DNA of 50,135 bases, taken from positions 1-50,135 of the forward strand of contig JAKACM010000025.1 in NCBI GenBank assembly GCA_021821465.1, in the 5' to 3' direction. The stretch comes from Bacillota bacterium. GTDB taxonomy: Bacteria; Bacillota; Sulfobacillia; Sulfobacillales; Sulfobacillaceae. Positions 41,728 to 50,135 of the stretch are shown in pieces. The translations under genes and the position numbers were made by a program. The first letter of the stretch is position 1; the number at the start of each line of letters is the position of its first letter. The notes beneath the pieces are model-generated. The model saw only the letters and a list, made by a program, of their open reading frames with translations, did no database searches and was not told where the DNA came from.

Positions 41728-42843
41728 TTGGCAGATAACACCTATCGGCCAGGTTTAGAAGGTATCATCGCAACAGAAACCTCGCTGTCATATCTTGATG
41801 TGGAGCATGAACAAATTGTGATCCGAGGTTATGATCTGATTGAACTGGCCACCAAAGTCGATTACCTGCGCGTTGCATATCTGCTGGTTTCAGGACATTT
41901 GCCCAATGATGAGGAATATGAGAACTTTGTCCGACAGCTAAACGAGCTCCAAAATATTCCCAAACAAATCTATAGCATTATGGGTTCTCTCGGAAAGCAT
42001 GTTCAGTTGATGGATTCTCTGCGCACCGCTCTCTCCGCGCTGGCGAGCTTTGATCCTGCTGTGGATCATCGTGATCCGGACAATCTCTGGCACCAATCCC
42101 TCGTTCTGTTGGGCACAATGCCCGCCATTGTCGCCAACAGTTACCATATCAAAAATCACGAGCCGGTTATTGAAGCAGATCCCAAACTCGGTTACTCGGC
42201 AAACTTTCTCAAAATGATCACCGGAAAGGTTCCTGATGAGACCGAAACCCGAGCTTTTGACCAATTGCTGACAGTGTATATTGAGCATGAAATGCCGAAT
42301 TCGACCTTCGCAGCCATCGTTATTGCCTCGACTTTGTCCGACATGTATGGAGCCTTGGTGGGAGCCGTGGCCTCTTTGAAAGGAACTTTGCATGGCGGAG
42401 CCAACGAAGCCGTGATGAAAATGCTCTTGGAAATGCAAACCCCGGATCAGGTTGAACCCTATTTGAAGGATAAACTGGCTCGCAAAGAACGCATCATGGG
42501 CTTTGGTCACCGAGTCTATATGAAGAAGCCGGACCCTCGCGCCCTATTAATGAAAGCGTCCCTAAAGCAATTGGTTGCGATAAAGGGCCATGCCGATCTC
42601 TATGACATGTGCGTCAAGGGAGAAGAAGTCATGCAAAAAGAAAAAGGACTTTTCCCGAACTTGGACTATTACGCGGCTCCGGTTTATTATCTCTTGGATG
42701 TACCCATCGATTTATATACCCCTATCTTTTTTGCTGCCCGCACCGCGGGGTTGGTTGCCCATGTTCGCGAACAATACGAACATAACAGATTGTTCCGCCC
42801 CCGCGTTTTGTACACAGGCCAACAGGGGCTTCATCCCCAATAG
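41728..42843 (+). CDS. prpC: Citrate / 2-methylcitrate synthase
   Basis: This 371-residue citrate-synthase-family protein has LEGIIATETSLSYLDVE at the start, GSLKGTLHGGANEAVMKML (here ASLKGTLHGGANEAV) with the oxaloacetate-binding His, IMGFGHRVYMKKPDPRA with the second His, and FAARTAGLVAHVREQYEHNRLFRP near the end. Sequence alone does not separate citrate from methylcitrate synthase. Its place directly before prpD and prpB makes 2-methylcitrate synthase (propionyl-CoA + oxaloacetate) most likely, though dual activity is common. Start TTG at 41728 with AAGGG about 11 nt upstream. Confidence 0.85.
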   Translation: MADNTYRPGLEGIIATETSLSYLDVEHEQIVIRGYDLIELATKVDYLRVAYLLVSGHLPNDEEYENFVRQLNELQNIPKQIYSIMGSLGKHVQLMDSLRTALSALASFDPAVDHRDPDNLWHQSLVLLGTMPAIVANSYHIKNHEPVIEADPKLGYSANFLKMITGKVPDETETRAFDQLLTVYIEHEMPNSTFAAIVIASTLSDMYGALVGAVASLKGTLHGGANEAVMKMLLEMQTPDQVEPYLKDKLARKERIMGFGHRVYMKKPDPRALLMKASLKQLVAIKGHADLYDMCVKGEEVMQKEKGLFPNLDYYAAPVYYLLDVPIDLYTPIFFAARTAGLVAHVREQYEHNRLFRPRVLYTGQQGLHPQ

Positions 42844-42908
42844 TAGTGGGCACACTGTCCGCCTGGTCTCTAATGACTGAATACGCTGTGTGGAAAGGAC
42901 TGTTGTGA

Positions 42909-44351
42909 TTGACACAGACTCATCATAACGCGCCGAGAAACCCCGACACAATATTGACGGACATAGTCCATTATGTAATGGATGCGGATTTGGCAAGTCA
43001 GGAAGCCTACCGAATGGCCCGGTGGGTACTGTTTGACGCAATGGGTTCCGGGATTCTGGCCCTAAATTACCCCGAATGCCGAAAGTTAATCGGCCCGTGG
43101 ATCCCCGGAAGTTTAGCTCCCGGCGAAGGCTGTCCCATTCCCGGAACATTTTTCGAACTTGACCCCATTCAATCCGCGTTCAGTATAAGCTGTATGAATC
43201 GTTGGCTTGACTATAACGATACCTGGCTGGCACAGGAATGGGGACACCCGTCAGACAATATCGGCGCTGTATTGGCCGCAGCCGTATGGAAAAGCCGACA
43301 AGAGATGCTGGTCGGACGCTCGGGATACACCGTCAAAGACGTGTTGACCGCAATTATCAAAGCCCACGAAATTCAGGGAATCCTTGCTCTGGGAAACAGT
43401 CTCAACCGAGTCGGTTTAGATCATGCTCTCTTTGTTAAAGTTGCGTCCACCGCAGTAGGATCCCATTTGTTGGGGGCAAACCCCACTCAAATGCTGAACG
43501 CACTCTCTAATGCCTGGCTTGACAACGGAGTTCTGAGAACATACCGCCACTTTCCCAACACGGGGTCCCGCAAATCGTGGGCTGCCGCCGATGCTGCCAG
43601 CCGTGCCCTCTGGTTGGCCTTTATGGCATTACAAGACGAAATGGGCTACGACACGGCTCTGACGGCTGCCCAATGGGGTTTCAATGACGTGGTCATGCAC
43701 GGACAGGCCATTGCATTGGTGCAACCCTTGAATTCTTATGTGATTGAAAATGTTCTCTTCAAAATCTCCTATCCCGCCGAATTTCATGGTCAAACCGCAG
43801 TGGAAGCAGCGATTACACTTCATCCCGCCGTCATAAATCGCTTGGCGGACATCGATCGCATCATCATTGATACCCAGGAATCGGCCATGCGTATTATCAA
43901 CAAGACCGGTCCTCTGCGCAATCCCGCCGACCGCGACCACTGTTTGCAATACATGACAGTCGTTGGATTATTAAAGGGTACCTTAAGTGCCGACGATTAT
44001 CTTGATGAGGCAGCCTCCGATCCGCAAATCGACCGATTGCGCGAGAAAATGATAGTGCAAGAGAATCCACAATTTTCCCGTGATTATCTTGATCCCCAAA
44101 AGCGATCCATAGCCAATTCTGTCCAGATTTATTTTACGGATGGAAGTTCAACACCTAAACTCAGCGTGGAATATCCTCTGGGACACCGCAACCGTCGTCA
44201 TGAAGCCGAGTCCCCTTTAAAGAATAAGTTTCGTGCCAATCTTGAATCGTGGTATGTCGCGGATAAGGTTGAACGTCTCGTCAAATTATTTGAGGATCCC
44301 ACACTGGAAGACATGAATGTACTCGATTTCATAAAAAGGTGGGCATTATAG
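42909..44351 (+). CDS. prpD: 2-methylcitrate dehydratase (MmgE/PrpD family)
   Basis: A 480-residue PrpD/MmgE protein dehydrates 2-methylcitrate to methylaconitate. Family features are ARWVLFDAMGSGILALN, MNRWLDYNDTWLAQEWGHPSDNIGAVLAAA (the 'D.nD.....  hPsd' region), KAHEIQGILALGNSLNRVGLDH, SYPAEFHGQTAVEAAITLH and YMTVVGLLKGTL. Start is TTG at 42909 behind AAAGGACT; the overlapping GTG is out of frame. It lies 65 nt after the synthase and 37 nt before prpB. Confidence 0.92.
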   Translation: MTQTHHNAPRNPDTILTDIVHYVMDADLASQEAYRMARWVLFDAMGSGILALNYPECRKLIGPWIPGSLAPGEGCPIPGTFFELDPIQSAFSISCMNRWLDYNDTWLAQEWGHPSDNIGAVLAAAVWKSRQEMLVGRSGYTVKDVLTAIIKAHEIQGILALGNSLNRVGLDHALFVKVASTAVGSHLLGANPTQMLNALSNAWLDNGVLRTYRHFPNTGSRKSWAAADAASRALWLAFMALQDEMGYDTALTAAQWGFNDVVMHGQAIALVQPLNSYVIENVLFKISYPAEFHGQTAVEAAITLHPAVINRLADIDRIIIDTQESAMRIINKTGPLRNPADRDHCLQYMTVVGLLKGTLSADDYLDEAASDPQIDRLREKMIVQENPQFSRDYLDPQKRSIANSVQIYFTDGSSTPKLSVEYPLGHRNRRHEAESPLKNKFRANLESWYVADKVERLVKLFEDPTLEDMNVLDFIKRWAL

Positions 44352-44388
44352 TTGGCAATCGCTGCAATAAAGAGGAGGTGGTGTCTTA

Positions 44389-45318
44389 ATGGCTTGGCTT
44401 TTCCAAGAACCGTCATCCCAAAAGGATTTGGCTGCCAAATTTCACAATTTGATGCTCGGTAGGCACATTTTAAAGATCCCCGGAGCTCATGATGCGATGG
44501 CAGCACTAGTTGCCAAATCCGTAGGATTTGAAAGCCTATATCTTTCGGGGGGAGCCTATACGGCCAGCCGAGGGCTGCCTGATATTGGCCTGGTGAGTTC
44601 ATACGAAGTCGCAGCCCGAGCATTGGACATTGTTCGGGCCACAAACTTGCCCTTATTGGTTGATATCGATACCGGCTTCGGCGGAGTTATCAATGCCGCC
44701 CGTACAGCCAAGGAAATGGCAGAAGCGCACGTCGCAGCGGTTCAAATTGAAGATCAAGAGCTGCCCAAGAAATGCGGGCACCTCAACGGCAAGACCCTAA
44801 TCGGACTTGACGAAATGGCCGCAAAAATCCATGCCATCAAGCAGACCGTACCGGATATGATTGTGGTCGCGCGAACCGATTCTTATGGTGTCGAAGGACT
44901 TTCCGAAGCCGTTACCCGTGCCAAGCGCTACATTGAGGCCGGCGCGGATGCGATATTTCCCGAGTCTCTGGATTCTCAGGATGCATTCCAAAAAATGGCG
45001 CAAGAAATATCGTCTGTGCCGTTATTGGCCAATATGACCGAATTCGGTCGGACGCCCTATTTTACTGCGGAAGAATTTGAACGATGGGGATACCACATGG
45101 TGATCTTTCCGGTATCATCGCTGCGGATGGCTGCGAAGGCTTACGAACAGCTTTATCGTGCCTTGGCCGAGAGGGGTACTCAAGTCGATCTCTTGAATCA
45201 GATGCAAACCCGGAAGGAACTTTACGAGCTCATCCGCTATTGGGATTATGAATCACTGGATGCCGATATTGCCCAAAGCATATTGCCTACAACCCCGGAT
45301 AATCACGCAAAAGGTTGA
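44389..45318 (+). CDS. prpB: 2-methylisocitrate lyase
   Basis: A 309-residue PEP mutase/isocitrate-lyase superfamily enzyme that splits 2-methylisocitrate to pyruvate and succinate. Visible are LKIPGAHDAMAALVAKSVGF, LYLSGGAYTAS, LLVDIDTGFGG (Mg-binding Asp residues), IEDQELPKKCGHLNGK with the catalytic Cys of KKCGH, VVARTDSYGVEGL and ADAIFPESL. A strong GAGGAGGTG ribosome site precedes the ATG at 44389. It is the last gene of the operon; its stop codon is inside the bidirectional terminator. Confidence 0.94.
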   Translation: MAWLFQEPSSQKDLAAKFHNLMLGRHILKIPGAHDAMAALVAKSVGFESLYLSGGAYTASRGLPDIGLVSSYEVAARALDIVRATNLPLLVDIDTGFGGVINAARTAKEMAEAHVAAVQIEDQELPKKCGHLNGKTLIGLDEMAAKIHAIKQTVPDMIVVARTDSYGVEGLSEAVTRAKRYIEAGADAIFPESLDSQDAFQKMAQEISSVPLLANMTEFGRTPYFTAEEFERWGYHMVIFPVSSLRMAAKAYEQLYRALAERGTQVDLLNQMQTRKELYELIRYWDYESLDADIAQSILPTTPDNHAKG

Positions 45319-45341
45319 CTCTTCAAGGGTCAACCTTTTGC
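45307..45341. terminator. Bidirectional terminator between prpB and pntB
   Basis: GCAAAAGGTTGAC (45307-45319) and GTCAACCTTTTGC (45329-45341) are perfect 13-bp arms around a 9-nt loop, with an A-run and T-run at the outer stem ends. The prpB stop TGA (45316-45318) lies in the left arm. It lies between two converging operons and can serve both. Confidence 0.85.
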
Positions 45342-45375
45342 CAATCCTTCATTGTCACGAAACCCCAATTCCCTG

Positions 45376-46767
45376 TTATACTTCATCTAATTCCCGAAGA
45401 AGGTGAGCAAGAGACGCTTTAGCGTCACCAAACAACATCGACGTCTTCGGATTGGTGTACAGCGGATTGTCAATGCCGGCAAATCCCGGATTCATGCTTC
45501 GTTTTAAGACGATGACTCGCTGCGCTTGATCCACGTTTAAAATGGGCATACCGTACAGAGGGCTGCCGGGTTGGGTGCGTGCCGCAGGATTGGTCACATC
45601 ATTGGCACCGATAACCAGCACCACATCCGTCTGCGGAAATTGCGGGTTAATAGCATCCATTTCGTACAAACTATCGTAAGGCACATCCGCTTCTGCCAAG
45701 AGCACATTCATGTGTCCCGGCATACGACCCGCCACAGGGTGAATTCCGAAGCGCACGGTGACTCCTCGTTGGCTCAACTTTTCCATCAGTTGCCGCACTT
45801 CTTGTTGCGCACGGGCCACCGCCAGTCCATAACCGGGAACGACTACCACATTGCGGGAATAGGCCAAAATGGTCGCCACATCCTCCACGCTTGCAGTCTG
45901 TACGACCCCATCAGTGTCGGCTAACGCTCCGCCGCCTCCTGAGACCGCCTTACCGAATGCCCCAAAAACAATGTTTTGAATGGGACGATTCATGGCACGG
46001 CTCATCGCCTGAGTCAGAATGGTTCCGGAAGCTCCCACCAATGCGCCGGCAATAATCAGTACATTATTGGCCAGCAAAAATCCCGTTGCCGCTGCAGCCA
46101 AACCCGTGAAGGCGTTCAAGAGGGAAATAACCACAGGCATATCCGCACCGCCAATAGGTAATACGACCAGAACACCCAAGACGACGGCAATAATCACGTA
46201 GAGAGTCAGCATAAGAAAGTCGTGGCTTCCGCCGGAGATCACCATCGCCAACCCCAGGATAACCGCAATGGCCAATAATATGCCGTTCACGAGTTTCTGA
46301 GCACCGAAAGTGATGGGACGGCCGGTAATCAACTCTTGTAATTTAATAAAAGCCAGAAGACTGCCGGTAAAACTAATAGACCCAATCAGAATGGTTAAGA
46401 GCGCGCTAATGGAACTTCCCGGCGTGGATATCCCATGAGACCAAGTGGAGTGCAACGCCCCAATAGAGATAAGGGCCGCCGCGCCACCCCCCATTCCATT
46501 AAATAACGCCACCATCTGGGGCATCGCTGTCATCGGAACTTTTTTTGCGGCATAGGTCCCGACAATTGCCCCCAGAATAAGGACCACTCCGATCAAAAGC
46601 CAGGAAAAGGAATGATACTTCAGCACCGTAACGATAAAGGCGATGGCCATACCGGTGGCCGCAGTCAAATTGCCGGAACGTGCCGTAGAAGGAGATCTCA
46701 GACGCATCACACCCAAAATAAATAACACGGCAGTGATGAGATAGCCGACTTCTAAGAGAGTATTCAT
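45376..46767 (-). CDS. pntB: NAD(P) transhydrogenase, beta subunit
   Basis: A 463-residue PntB. The first two-thirds are about nine membrane helices (domain II) that conduct protons. The C-terminal domain III binds NADP(H): VVVPGYGLAVARAQ, VRFGIHPVAGRMPGHMNVLLAEA, DVVLVIGANDVTNPAAR and IVLKRSMNPGFAGIDNPLY are textbook. The enzyme uses the proton gradient to make NADPH from NADH. Third gene of the operon, 7 nt after the small alpha-2 gene. Confidence 0.95.
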   Translation of the reverse strand: MNTLLEVGYLITAVLFILGVMRLRSPSTARSGNLTAATGMAIAFIVTVLKYHSFSWLLIGVVLILGAIVGTYAAKKVPMTAMPQMVALFNGMGGGAAALISIGALHSTWSHGISTPGSSISALLTILIGSISFTGSLLAFIKLQELITGRPITFGAQKLVNGILLAIAVILGLAMVISGGSHDFLMLTLYVIIAVVLGVLVVLPIGGADMPVVISLLNAFTGLAAAATGFLLANNVLIIAGALVGASGTILTQAMSRAMNRPIQNIVFGAFGKAVSGGGGALADTDGVVQTASVEDVATILAYSRNVVVVPGYGLAVARAQQEVRQLMEKLSQRGVTVRFGIHPVAGRMPGHMNVLLAEADVPYDSLYEMDAINPQFPQTDVVLVIGANDVTNPAARTQPGSPLYGMPILNVDQAQRVIVLKRSMNPGFAGIDNPLYTNPKTSMLFGDAKASLAHLLRELDEV

Positions 46768-46774
46768 CGACTGT

Positions 46775-47077
46775 TCACTCCTTAGGCCGTTCGGCAGATT
46801 TTATTTTAAACATGCCTAATATTCTGTCGGTCACCACATACCCTCCCACAACGTTCAATGTGGCCAAAAACACCGCCGCCACCGCAATGCCTATGTCAAA
46901 GGCGCCATGAACCGACGAAGCCAAGGCAATAGCTCCAACTAAAATAACACCATGGATGGCATTGGTCGCTGACATAAGCGGAGTATGTAATACCGAGGGG
47001 ACTTTTGAAATGAGCTGGAAGCCGACAAAGACAGCCAGCACAAAAATGTAAACTTGTATTAGCAAGTGACTAAGCAT
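46775..47077 (-). CDS. pntAB: NAD(P) transhydrogenase, alpha-2 membrane subunit
   Basis: The 100-residue protein has three membrane helices. VLHTPLMSATNAIHGVILVGAI is the conserved PntA-C region, and VAAVFLATLNVVGGYVVTDRIL ends it. It represents the membrane part of PntA as a separate polypeptide, as in the three-subunit enzymes (for example Rhodospirillum). It lies 10 nt after pntAA and 7 nt before pntB. Confidence 0.93.
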   Translation of the reverse strand: MLSHLLIQVYIFVLAVFVGFQLISKVPSVLHTPLMSATNAIHGVILVGAIALASSVHGAFDIGIAVAAVFLATLNVVGGYVVTDRILGMFKIKSAERPKE

Positions 47078-47087
47078 TTATTATCCA

Positions 47088-48251
47088 TCAACTCCTTACT
47101 TGTTCCATACGTTGGGCCAGCACTTCATGACGAACTTGCCCATCATGGAGAATCATGGTTCGGGAGACGATTTCATCCTGCATATCCAGTTCTTTCTCCT
47201 CTTCTCCCAGTCCCATGGTGAAAAGATGGTTCAGGAAATTGAACACATTACGAGAATATAACTGGCTTGCATGCGGCGCTAACTGAGACGCGATGTTAAG
47301 AGGAGCGTCTATCGTAACGCCGTTCTCCGTTACAATGCGCTGCCCTGGCTGGCTTAATTCGCAGTTCCCACCCGTTTCCGCAGCCAAATCCACAATCACC
47401 GAACCGGCACGCATGCTCGCCACCATCTCCTTTGAAACCAATAAAGGAGCAGGTTTTCCCGGAATAAGAGCGGTTGTGATGACCACGTCCGCCTCGGCCA
47501 CGGGTTTCGACAATAGAAGAAGCTCCTGTCGATGAACATCTTCCGCCAAAGCTTGGGCATATCCTTCCGACGTCTGCTGGGTCTGAATCTCTAAGGTTAG
47601 GAACGATGCTCCCAGACTCTCCACTTGTTCTCGCACAACCGGCCGTGTATCGAAAGCCTGAATAATCGCGCCCAATCGGTGAGTGGTGGCAATAGCCTGT
47701 AGTCCGGCCACCCCCGCGCCGAGGATGAGAACACGCGCCGGGGTAATAGTCCCGGCTGCCGTCATCAACAAGGGAAACAGGCGAGGAAGCTGGTCGGCTC
47801 CCATGATGGCAGCGCGATATCCGGCTATTGTGCTCATCGATGAAAGAACATCCATGCTCTGCGCTCGGCTAATGCGAGGCATAACATCCATACTGAAGGC
47901 TGTCAGTTTATTCTTAAGCAGAACTTCGAACATTTCCGGGGGGGAAGACAATGGTCCCAGCATCCCAATGATATAAGTACGCTCTTTCAAGGATGCATAA
48001 GGAGATGAAGCACTGAAGTCCGTATTTTGAACAGTGACGACAAGATCTGCCGGTTTCATCCAATCCCTTTCGAATTTTGCTACTTCGGCTCCGGCGTCAC
48101 GGTATTGTTGATCCGAAAACCCAGACGCCACTCCCGCCTCTTCTTCCACAAGAATCCGGTGATTCATTTGAGTGAGTCGAGCAACTGTCTCCGGGACAAG
48201 CGAAACACGGCGCTCCCGAGGATCCCGCTCACGGGGCACAGCAATAAGCAT
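47088..48251 (-). CDS. pntAA: NAD(P) transhydrogenase, alpha-1 NAD-binding subunit
   Basis: A 387-residue soluble domain I protein. RERDPRERRVSLVPETVARL opens the AlaDH/PNT N-domain. VLILGAGVAGLQAIATTHRLGAIIQAFDTRP is the NAD-binding fold. VIVDLAAETGGNCELS and VTIDAPLNIASQLAPHAS follow. It lacks membrane helices, which are on the next gene. The ATG at 48251 follows GGAGGT by 10 nt. As first gene it sets the operon start; its promoter should lie in 48252-48460. Confidence 0.94.
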   Translation of the reverse strand: MLIAVPRERDPRERRVSLVPETVARLTQMNHRILVEEEAGVASGFSDQQYRDAGAEVAKFERDWMKPADLVVTVQNTDFSASSPYASLKERTYIIGMLGPLSSPPEMFEVLLKNKLTAFSMDVMPRISRAQSMDVLSSMSTIAGYRAAIMGADQLPRLFPLLMTAAGTITPARVLILGAGVAGLQAIATTHRLGAIIQAFDTRPVVREQVESLGASFLTLEIQTQQTSEGYAQALAEDVHRQELLLLSKPVAEADVVITTALIPGKPAPLLVSKEMVASMRAGSVIVDLAAETGGNCELSQPGQRIVTENGVTIDAPLNIASQLAPHASQLYSRNVFNFLNHLFTMGLGEEEKELDMQDEIVSRTMILHDGQVRHEVLAQRMEQVRS

Positions 48252-48460
48252 GGGCCAAATTACCTCCAGACCGCATTTGCGTTAAATTGGGAAATACTTT
48301 CAGGAATATTATACAATTTATCTCCGATTGAGAACTTCCTGTCAACATCAAGAACATATAATGGCAGAATAATCAATCCAATTAGACAGCAGATTATTCA
48401 ACAGCTAAAACGATAGCATAAGGGTTCGACTCTGGCAAATCCCTACCATCATTACATCAT

Positions 48461-48490
48461 TACTGGGATCACGACGTCGTGATCCCAGTA
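48461..48490. repeat. Perfect 30-bp palindrome
   Basis: The half-site TACTGGGATCACGAC is followed at once by its exact reverse complement, with no loop. There is no T-run on either side, so it is not a normal terminator. It lies 210 bp upstream of pntAA and at the edge of the insertion-sequence remains. It could be an operator, a recombination or resolution site, or a mobile-element boundary. Confidence 0.75.
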
Positions 48491-49238
48491 CGCGAGTTCC
48501 GGATCCGACTGAGAATGGCCTCATCCTAAGCAGTGTACTGAAATCTGCTGAATCTTAATGCATAAAGTTCCGAGAGCTCTCCCGGTACCTAGCCCAGCAA
48601 GCCTTTGCACTACACCCGTTCATTTGATGGGCACGATGAGTGAGAGTTTGGTCCCGGTCACCCGTTTCCCCAGATGAGAAAATCAAGATGCCACTACCGA
48701 AGAACGCATGCACCTCCCCATTTCTTTCACATTTCCGAATAGTTTCGGTGATCCCAACGCGCCGTCTTGCCCAAATTGCCTTGGATGTTGGTGTCTTCTT
48801 CTCATCTCTTAGTAATTGTGGCCACAATGAGCCGGCAGTCGGCGATGGCTCACCCCATTACTATGAAGGCCAAACGGAGGATCAAGGAGGAGTTATCGGT
48901 GGGAATTTTGGCATGGACATGGTCATGGCCCAAGATCATTGGATTTCCATGTTCCTGGGGATACCCGAGATGCAGATTTCTGTAAAAAATGCATCCCGTC
49001 CCAATGAAGTGCGTAGACGGCTGTTCAGAATTGGTGGGGAAACGAGAAGGAACCCGTTAGGTGATCACATCTCCCATACTCCGCTCCATACGGGTGGGAA
49101 TCAGTGCTGGAATTTTCCGGCGAAAGTCCGTTGGATAGCGCCATAATGTGCGCCAGACCCAAAAGGGAGAGCGCGACCAGGCGTGCGCCAATTTAATGAG
49201 AGCATCGGGTGCACGTCATCTTTCGGATCGGCCCCATC
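48491..49238. other. Decayed DNA between the palindrome and the transposase remnants
   Basis: No intact gene. Long but unrelated open frames occur on both strands (48640-49146 plus; 48555-48827 minus), without ribosome sites or motifs. The minus strand may continue the broken IS4-type transposase from the right, but I could not match its sequence to catalytic motifs. Confidence 0.35.
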
Positions 49239-49575
49239 TCACGGGATCAGAGCTTCCCGGGTATCCCCCAGGATATAGCGAATCCCATCACCCTGAGCGA
49301 TCTCCCTGTCCAAACCGGCATGGCCCACAAAGCGATCCACGCGCTTAATCGCATATTTCGCCTTCTTATCGGGATCGTGGTAAGCCATCGCTAATCGGTG
49401 TCCAATTTTGGCAATCCCTAACAAGGGATTCGACGACGAGAGCAACGCCCAGACCATCGTAGCCAAGGTCGTGCGTGGAGAGCGCCGTCACGGTCCGGGC
49501 GTGTGAAAAAAACTGGTGAGAGACTCTAATCGAACCATCGGGATCCTCCGCGTGATAAGAATGTCGTACAGTCAA
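49239..49575 (-). pseudogene. Frameshifted N-terminal part of an IS4-type transposase
   Basis: One frame gives SHQFFSHARTVTALSTHDL, and the next continues in another frame with ATMVWALLSSSNPLLGIAKI, KAKYAIKRVDRFVGHAGLD and YILGDTREALIP. Together this matches the N-terminal layout of IS4-superfamily transposases ('LA.mVWgll...s..l..Ia..l......r.kRvdRFl.n..vd'). A frameshift near 49460 and loss of the DDE core make it non-functional. Confidence 0.55.
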
Positions 49576-49636
49576 TCTCTTCGACAGCGGATCCCGATTT
49601 TCCTTGGCATCCCGATATTTTTTTCATCTCGACAAT

Positions 49637-49841
49637 TCATTCTATTCGGACAATAAAAACTGGGGATAAGCTAGGGTGGTCATGGTAGACATAATGGTGC
49701 GCACCGGGCAAACCCAAGGGTTTGCCCCAGATACTGCCACCCCGCAGCCTGGTAGGTCGTGCCCGCAAACCGTTCCGCACTGACAAACGTCTCGACCAAG
49801 ACGACGGGATGTCCGTACACGGCCTGCCAACCCGCCGCTTA
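49637..49841 (-). pseudogene. DUF4338 (DruA-like) fragment, frameshifted
   Basis: From about 49841 one minus frame reads GWQAVYGHPVVLVETFVSAE, then RFAGTTYQAAGWQYLGQTLG, the central DUF4338 motif ('.YGhrpvlLEtFVd..rf.GtcYraAnW..lG.T.G'). The frame then breaks at an exact 10-bp inverted repeat (GGGCAAACCC at 49706-49715, GGGTTTGCCC at 49718-49727). The expected continuation GAHHYVYHDHP appears in the neighbouring frame. DUF4338 proteins occur in insertion sequences and in Druantia defence loci. Here only a fragment among transposase remains is present, so a defence role is not supported. Confidence 0.6.
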
Positions 49842-49845
49842 GGAC

Positions 49846-50135
49846 TCACGACGAAATAACTTCGTTATTTAGGGACTGAGGTTTAATGATGTAATTCCAC
49901 TCACCATGGAATGATTCCGGTACTAAGTCCAAATGCGCCAAGGTCTCATCGTCGACCGGGATGCCGGTCGGATAGGACCCCGTGTCGAGTTCGGCTTTCA
50001 CGGTCAGCCCTTTCTCCGTTCGGGTATTGGCAATGCAATTCACCACCGTTTCCCACGTGCGCAGAACTCGACCGCGCCAGTTGAGGCTGATAAACGAAAA
50101 AAGTCGGTGCTCAATTTTGTTCCATTTACTCGTTC
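49846..50135 (-). pseudogene. ISAzo13-family transposase, C-terminal part, cut by window edge
   Basis: The minus frame entering from the right edge reads SKWNKIEHRLFSFISLNWRG, then TWETVVNCIANTRTEKGLTV and PTGIPVDDETLAHLDL with ESFHGEWNYII. These are the conserved C-terminal blocks of ISAzo13 transposases. The frame ends at 49846 with a few extra residues (KPQSLNNEVISS). The N-terminal catalytic part lies outside the window, so completeness cannot be judged; adjacent decayed fragments suggest a relic, but it could be intact. Confidence 0.7.

Noticed and set aside
48640-49146. 168-codon plus frame in the IS graveyard
   Set aside because: No ribosome site or motif; recognisable fragments next to it (IS4-type, DUF4338, ISAzo13) are all on the minus strand.
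49637-50135. A Druantia-type defence system
   Set aside because: Only a broken DUF4338 piece beside an ISAzo13 transposase is visible; no helicase or other Druantia genes are in the window.

Overview
The window most resembles a chromosomal segment of a chemolithotrophic, sulfur-oxidising, Gram-positive-type bacterium close to Sulfobacillus (Bacillota). This is inferred from gene content and signals. There is a complete sHdr-type sulfur-oxidation operon whose second HdrC and HdrB are fused and which is followed by etfAB and an ETF:quinone-oxidoreductase-like gene. Shine-Dalgarno sites are strong AGGAGG types, with frequent GTG and TTG starts. proBA lies behind a T-box leader. No rRNA, tRNA or CRISPR array was seen.

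Left part (1-11 kb). A beta-ketoacyl synthase runs off the left edge and is divergent from a hotdog thioesterase. Then come a decayed stretch with a transposase remnant, a DUF2283 gene next to a truncated nuclease-like gene, an SRPBCC protein, a small membrane protein, and proB-proA (proline synthesis). proB has a leader of about 480 nt carrying a T-box with a likely CCC (proline) specifier. Beyond it lie an MFS exporter, a gene-poor stretch with inverted repeats, a PrsW-type membrane protease and a small hypothetical gene.

Middle (11-30.4 kb). A single 2710-codon gene encodes a cyclic beta-1,2-glucan synthase-like protein (GT84 plus GH94). It converges on the main feature of the window, a minus-strand cluster of 13 genes: shdrC1-shdrB1-shdrA-hyp-shdrC2B2-etfB-etfA-emo-lbpA-lbpA-tusA-dsrE-GAF. 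TusA and DsrE are expected to deliver protein-bound sulfane sulfur. The sHdr complex and the lipoate-binding proteins are expected to oxidise it. EtfAB and the membrane EMO-like protein probably carry the electrons to menaquinone. A clear terminator closes the cluster.

Right part (30.4-48.3 kb). This holds two hypothetical or surface proteins, citramalate synthase (isoleucine route), an orphan ABC ATPase, a MalK/UgpC-type ATPase, remnants of a NUDIX gene and an IS607 recombinase, an MFS transporter, murQ and cysQ. Next is a three-gene 2-methylcitrate (propionate) operon. It converges, through one shared hairpin, on a three-gene proton-translocating NAD(P) transhydrogenase operon.

Right edge (48.3-50.1 kb). 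This is an insertion-sequence graveyard. A perfect 30-bp palindrome is followed by fragments of IS4-type, DUF4338 and ISAzo13-family transposase-like genes, the last running off the window.
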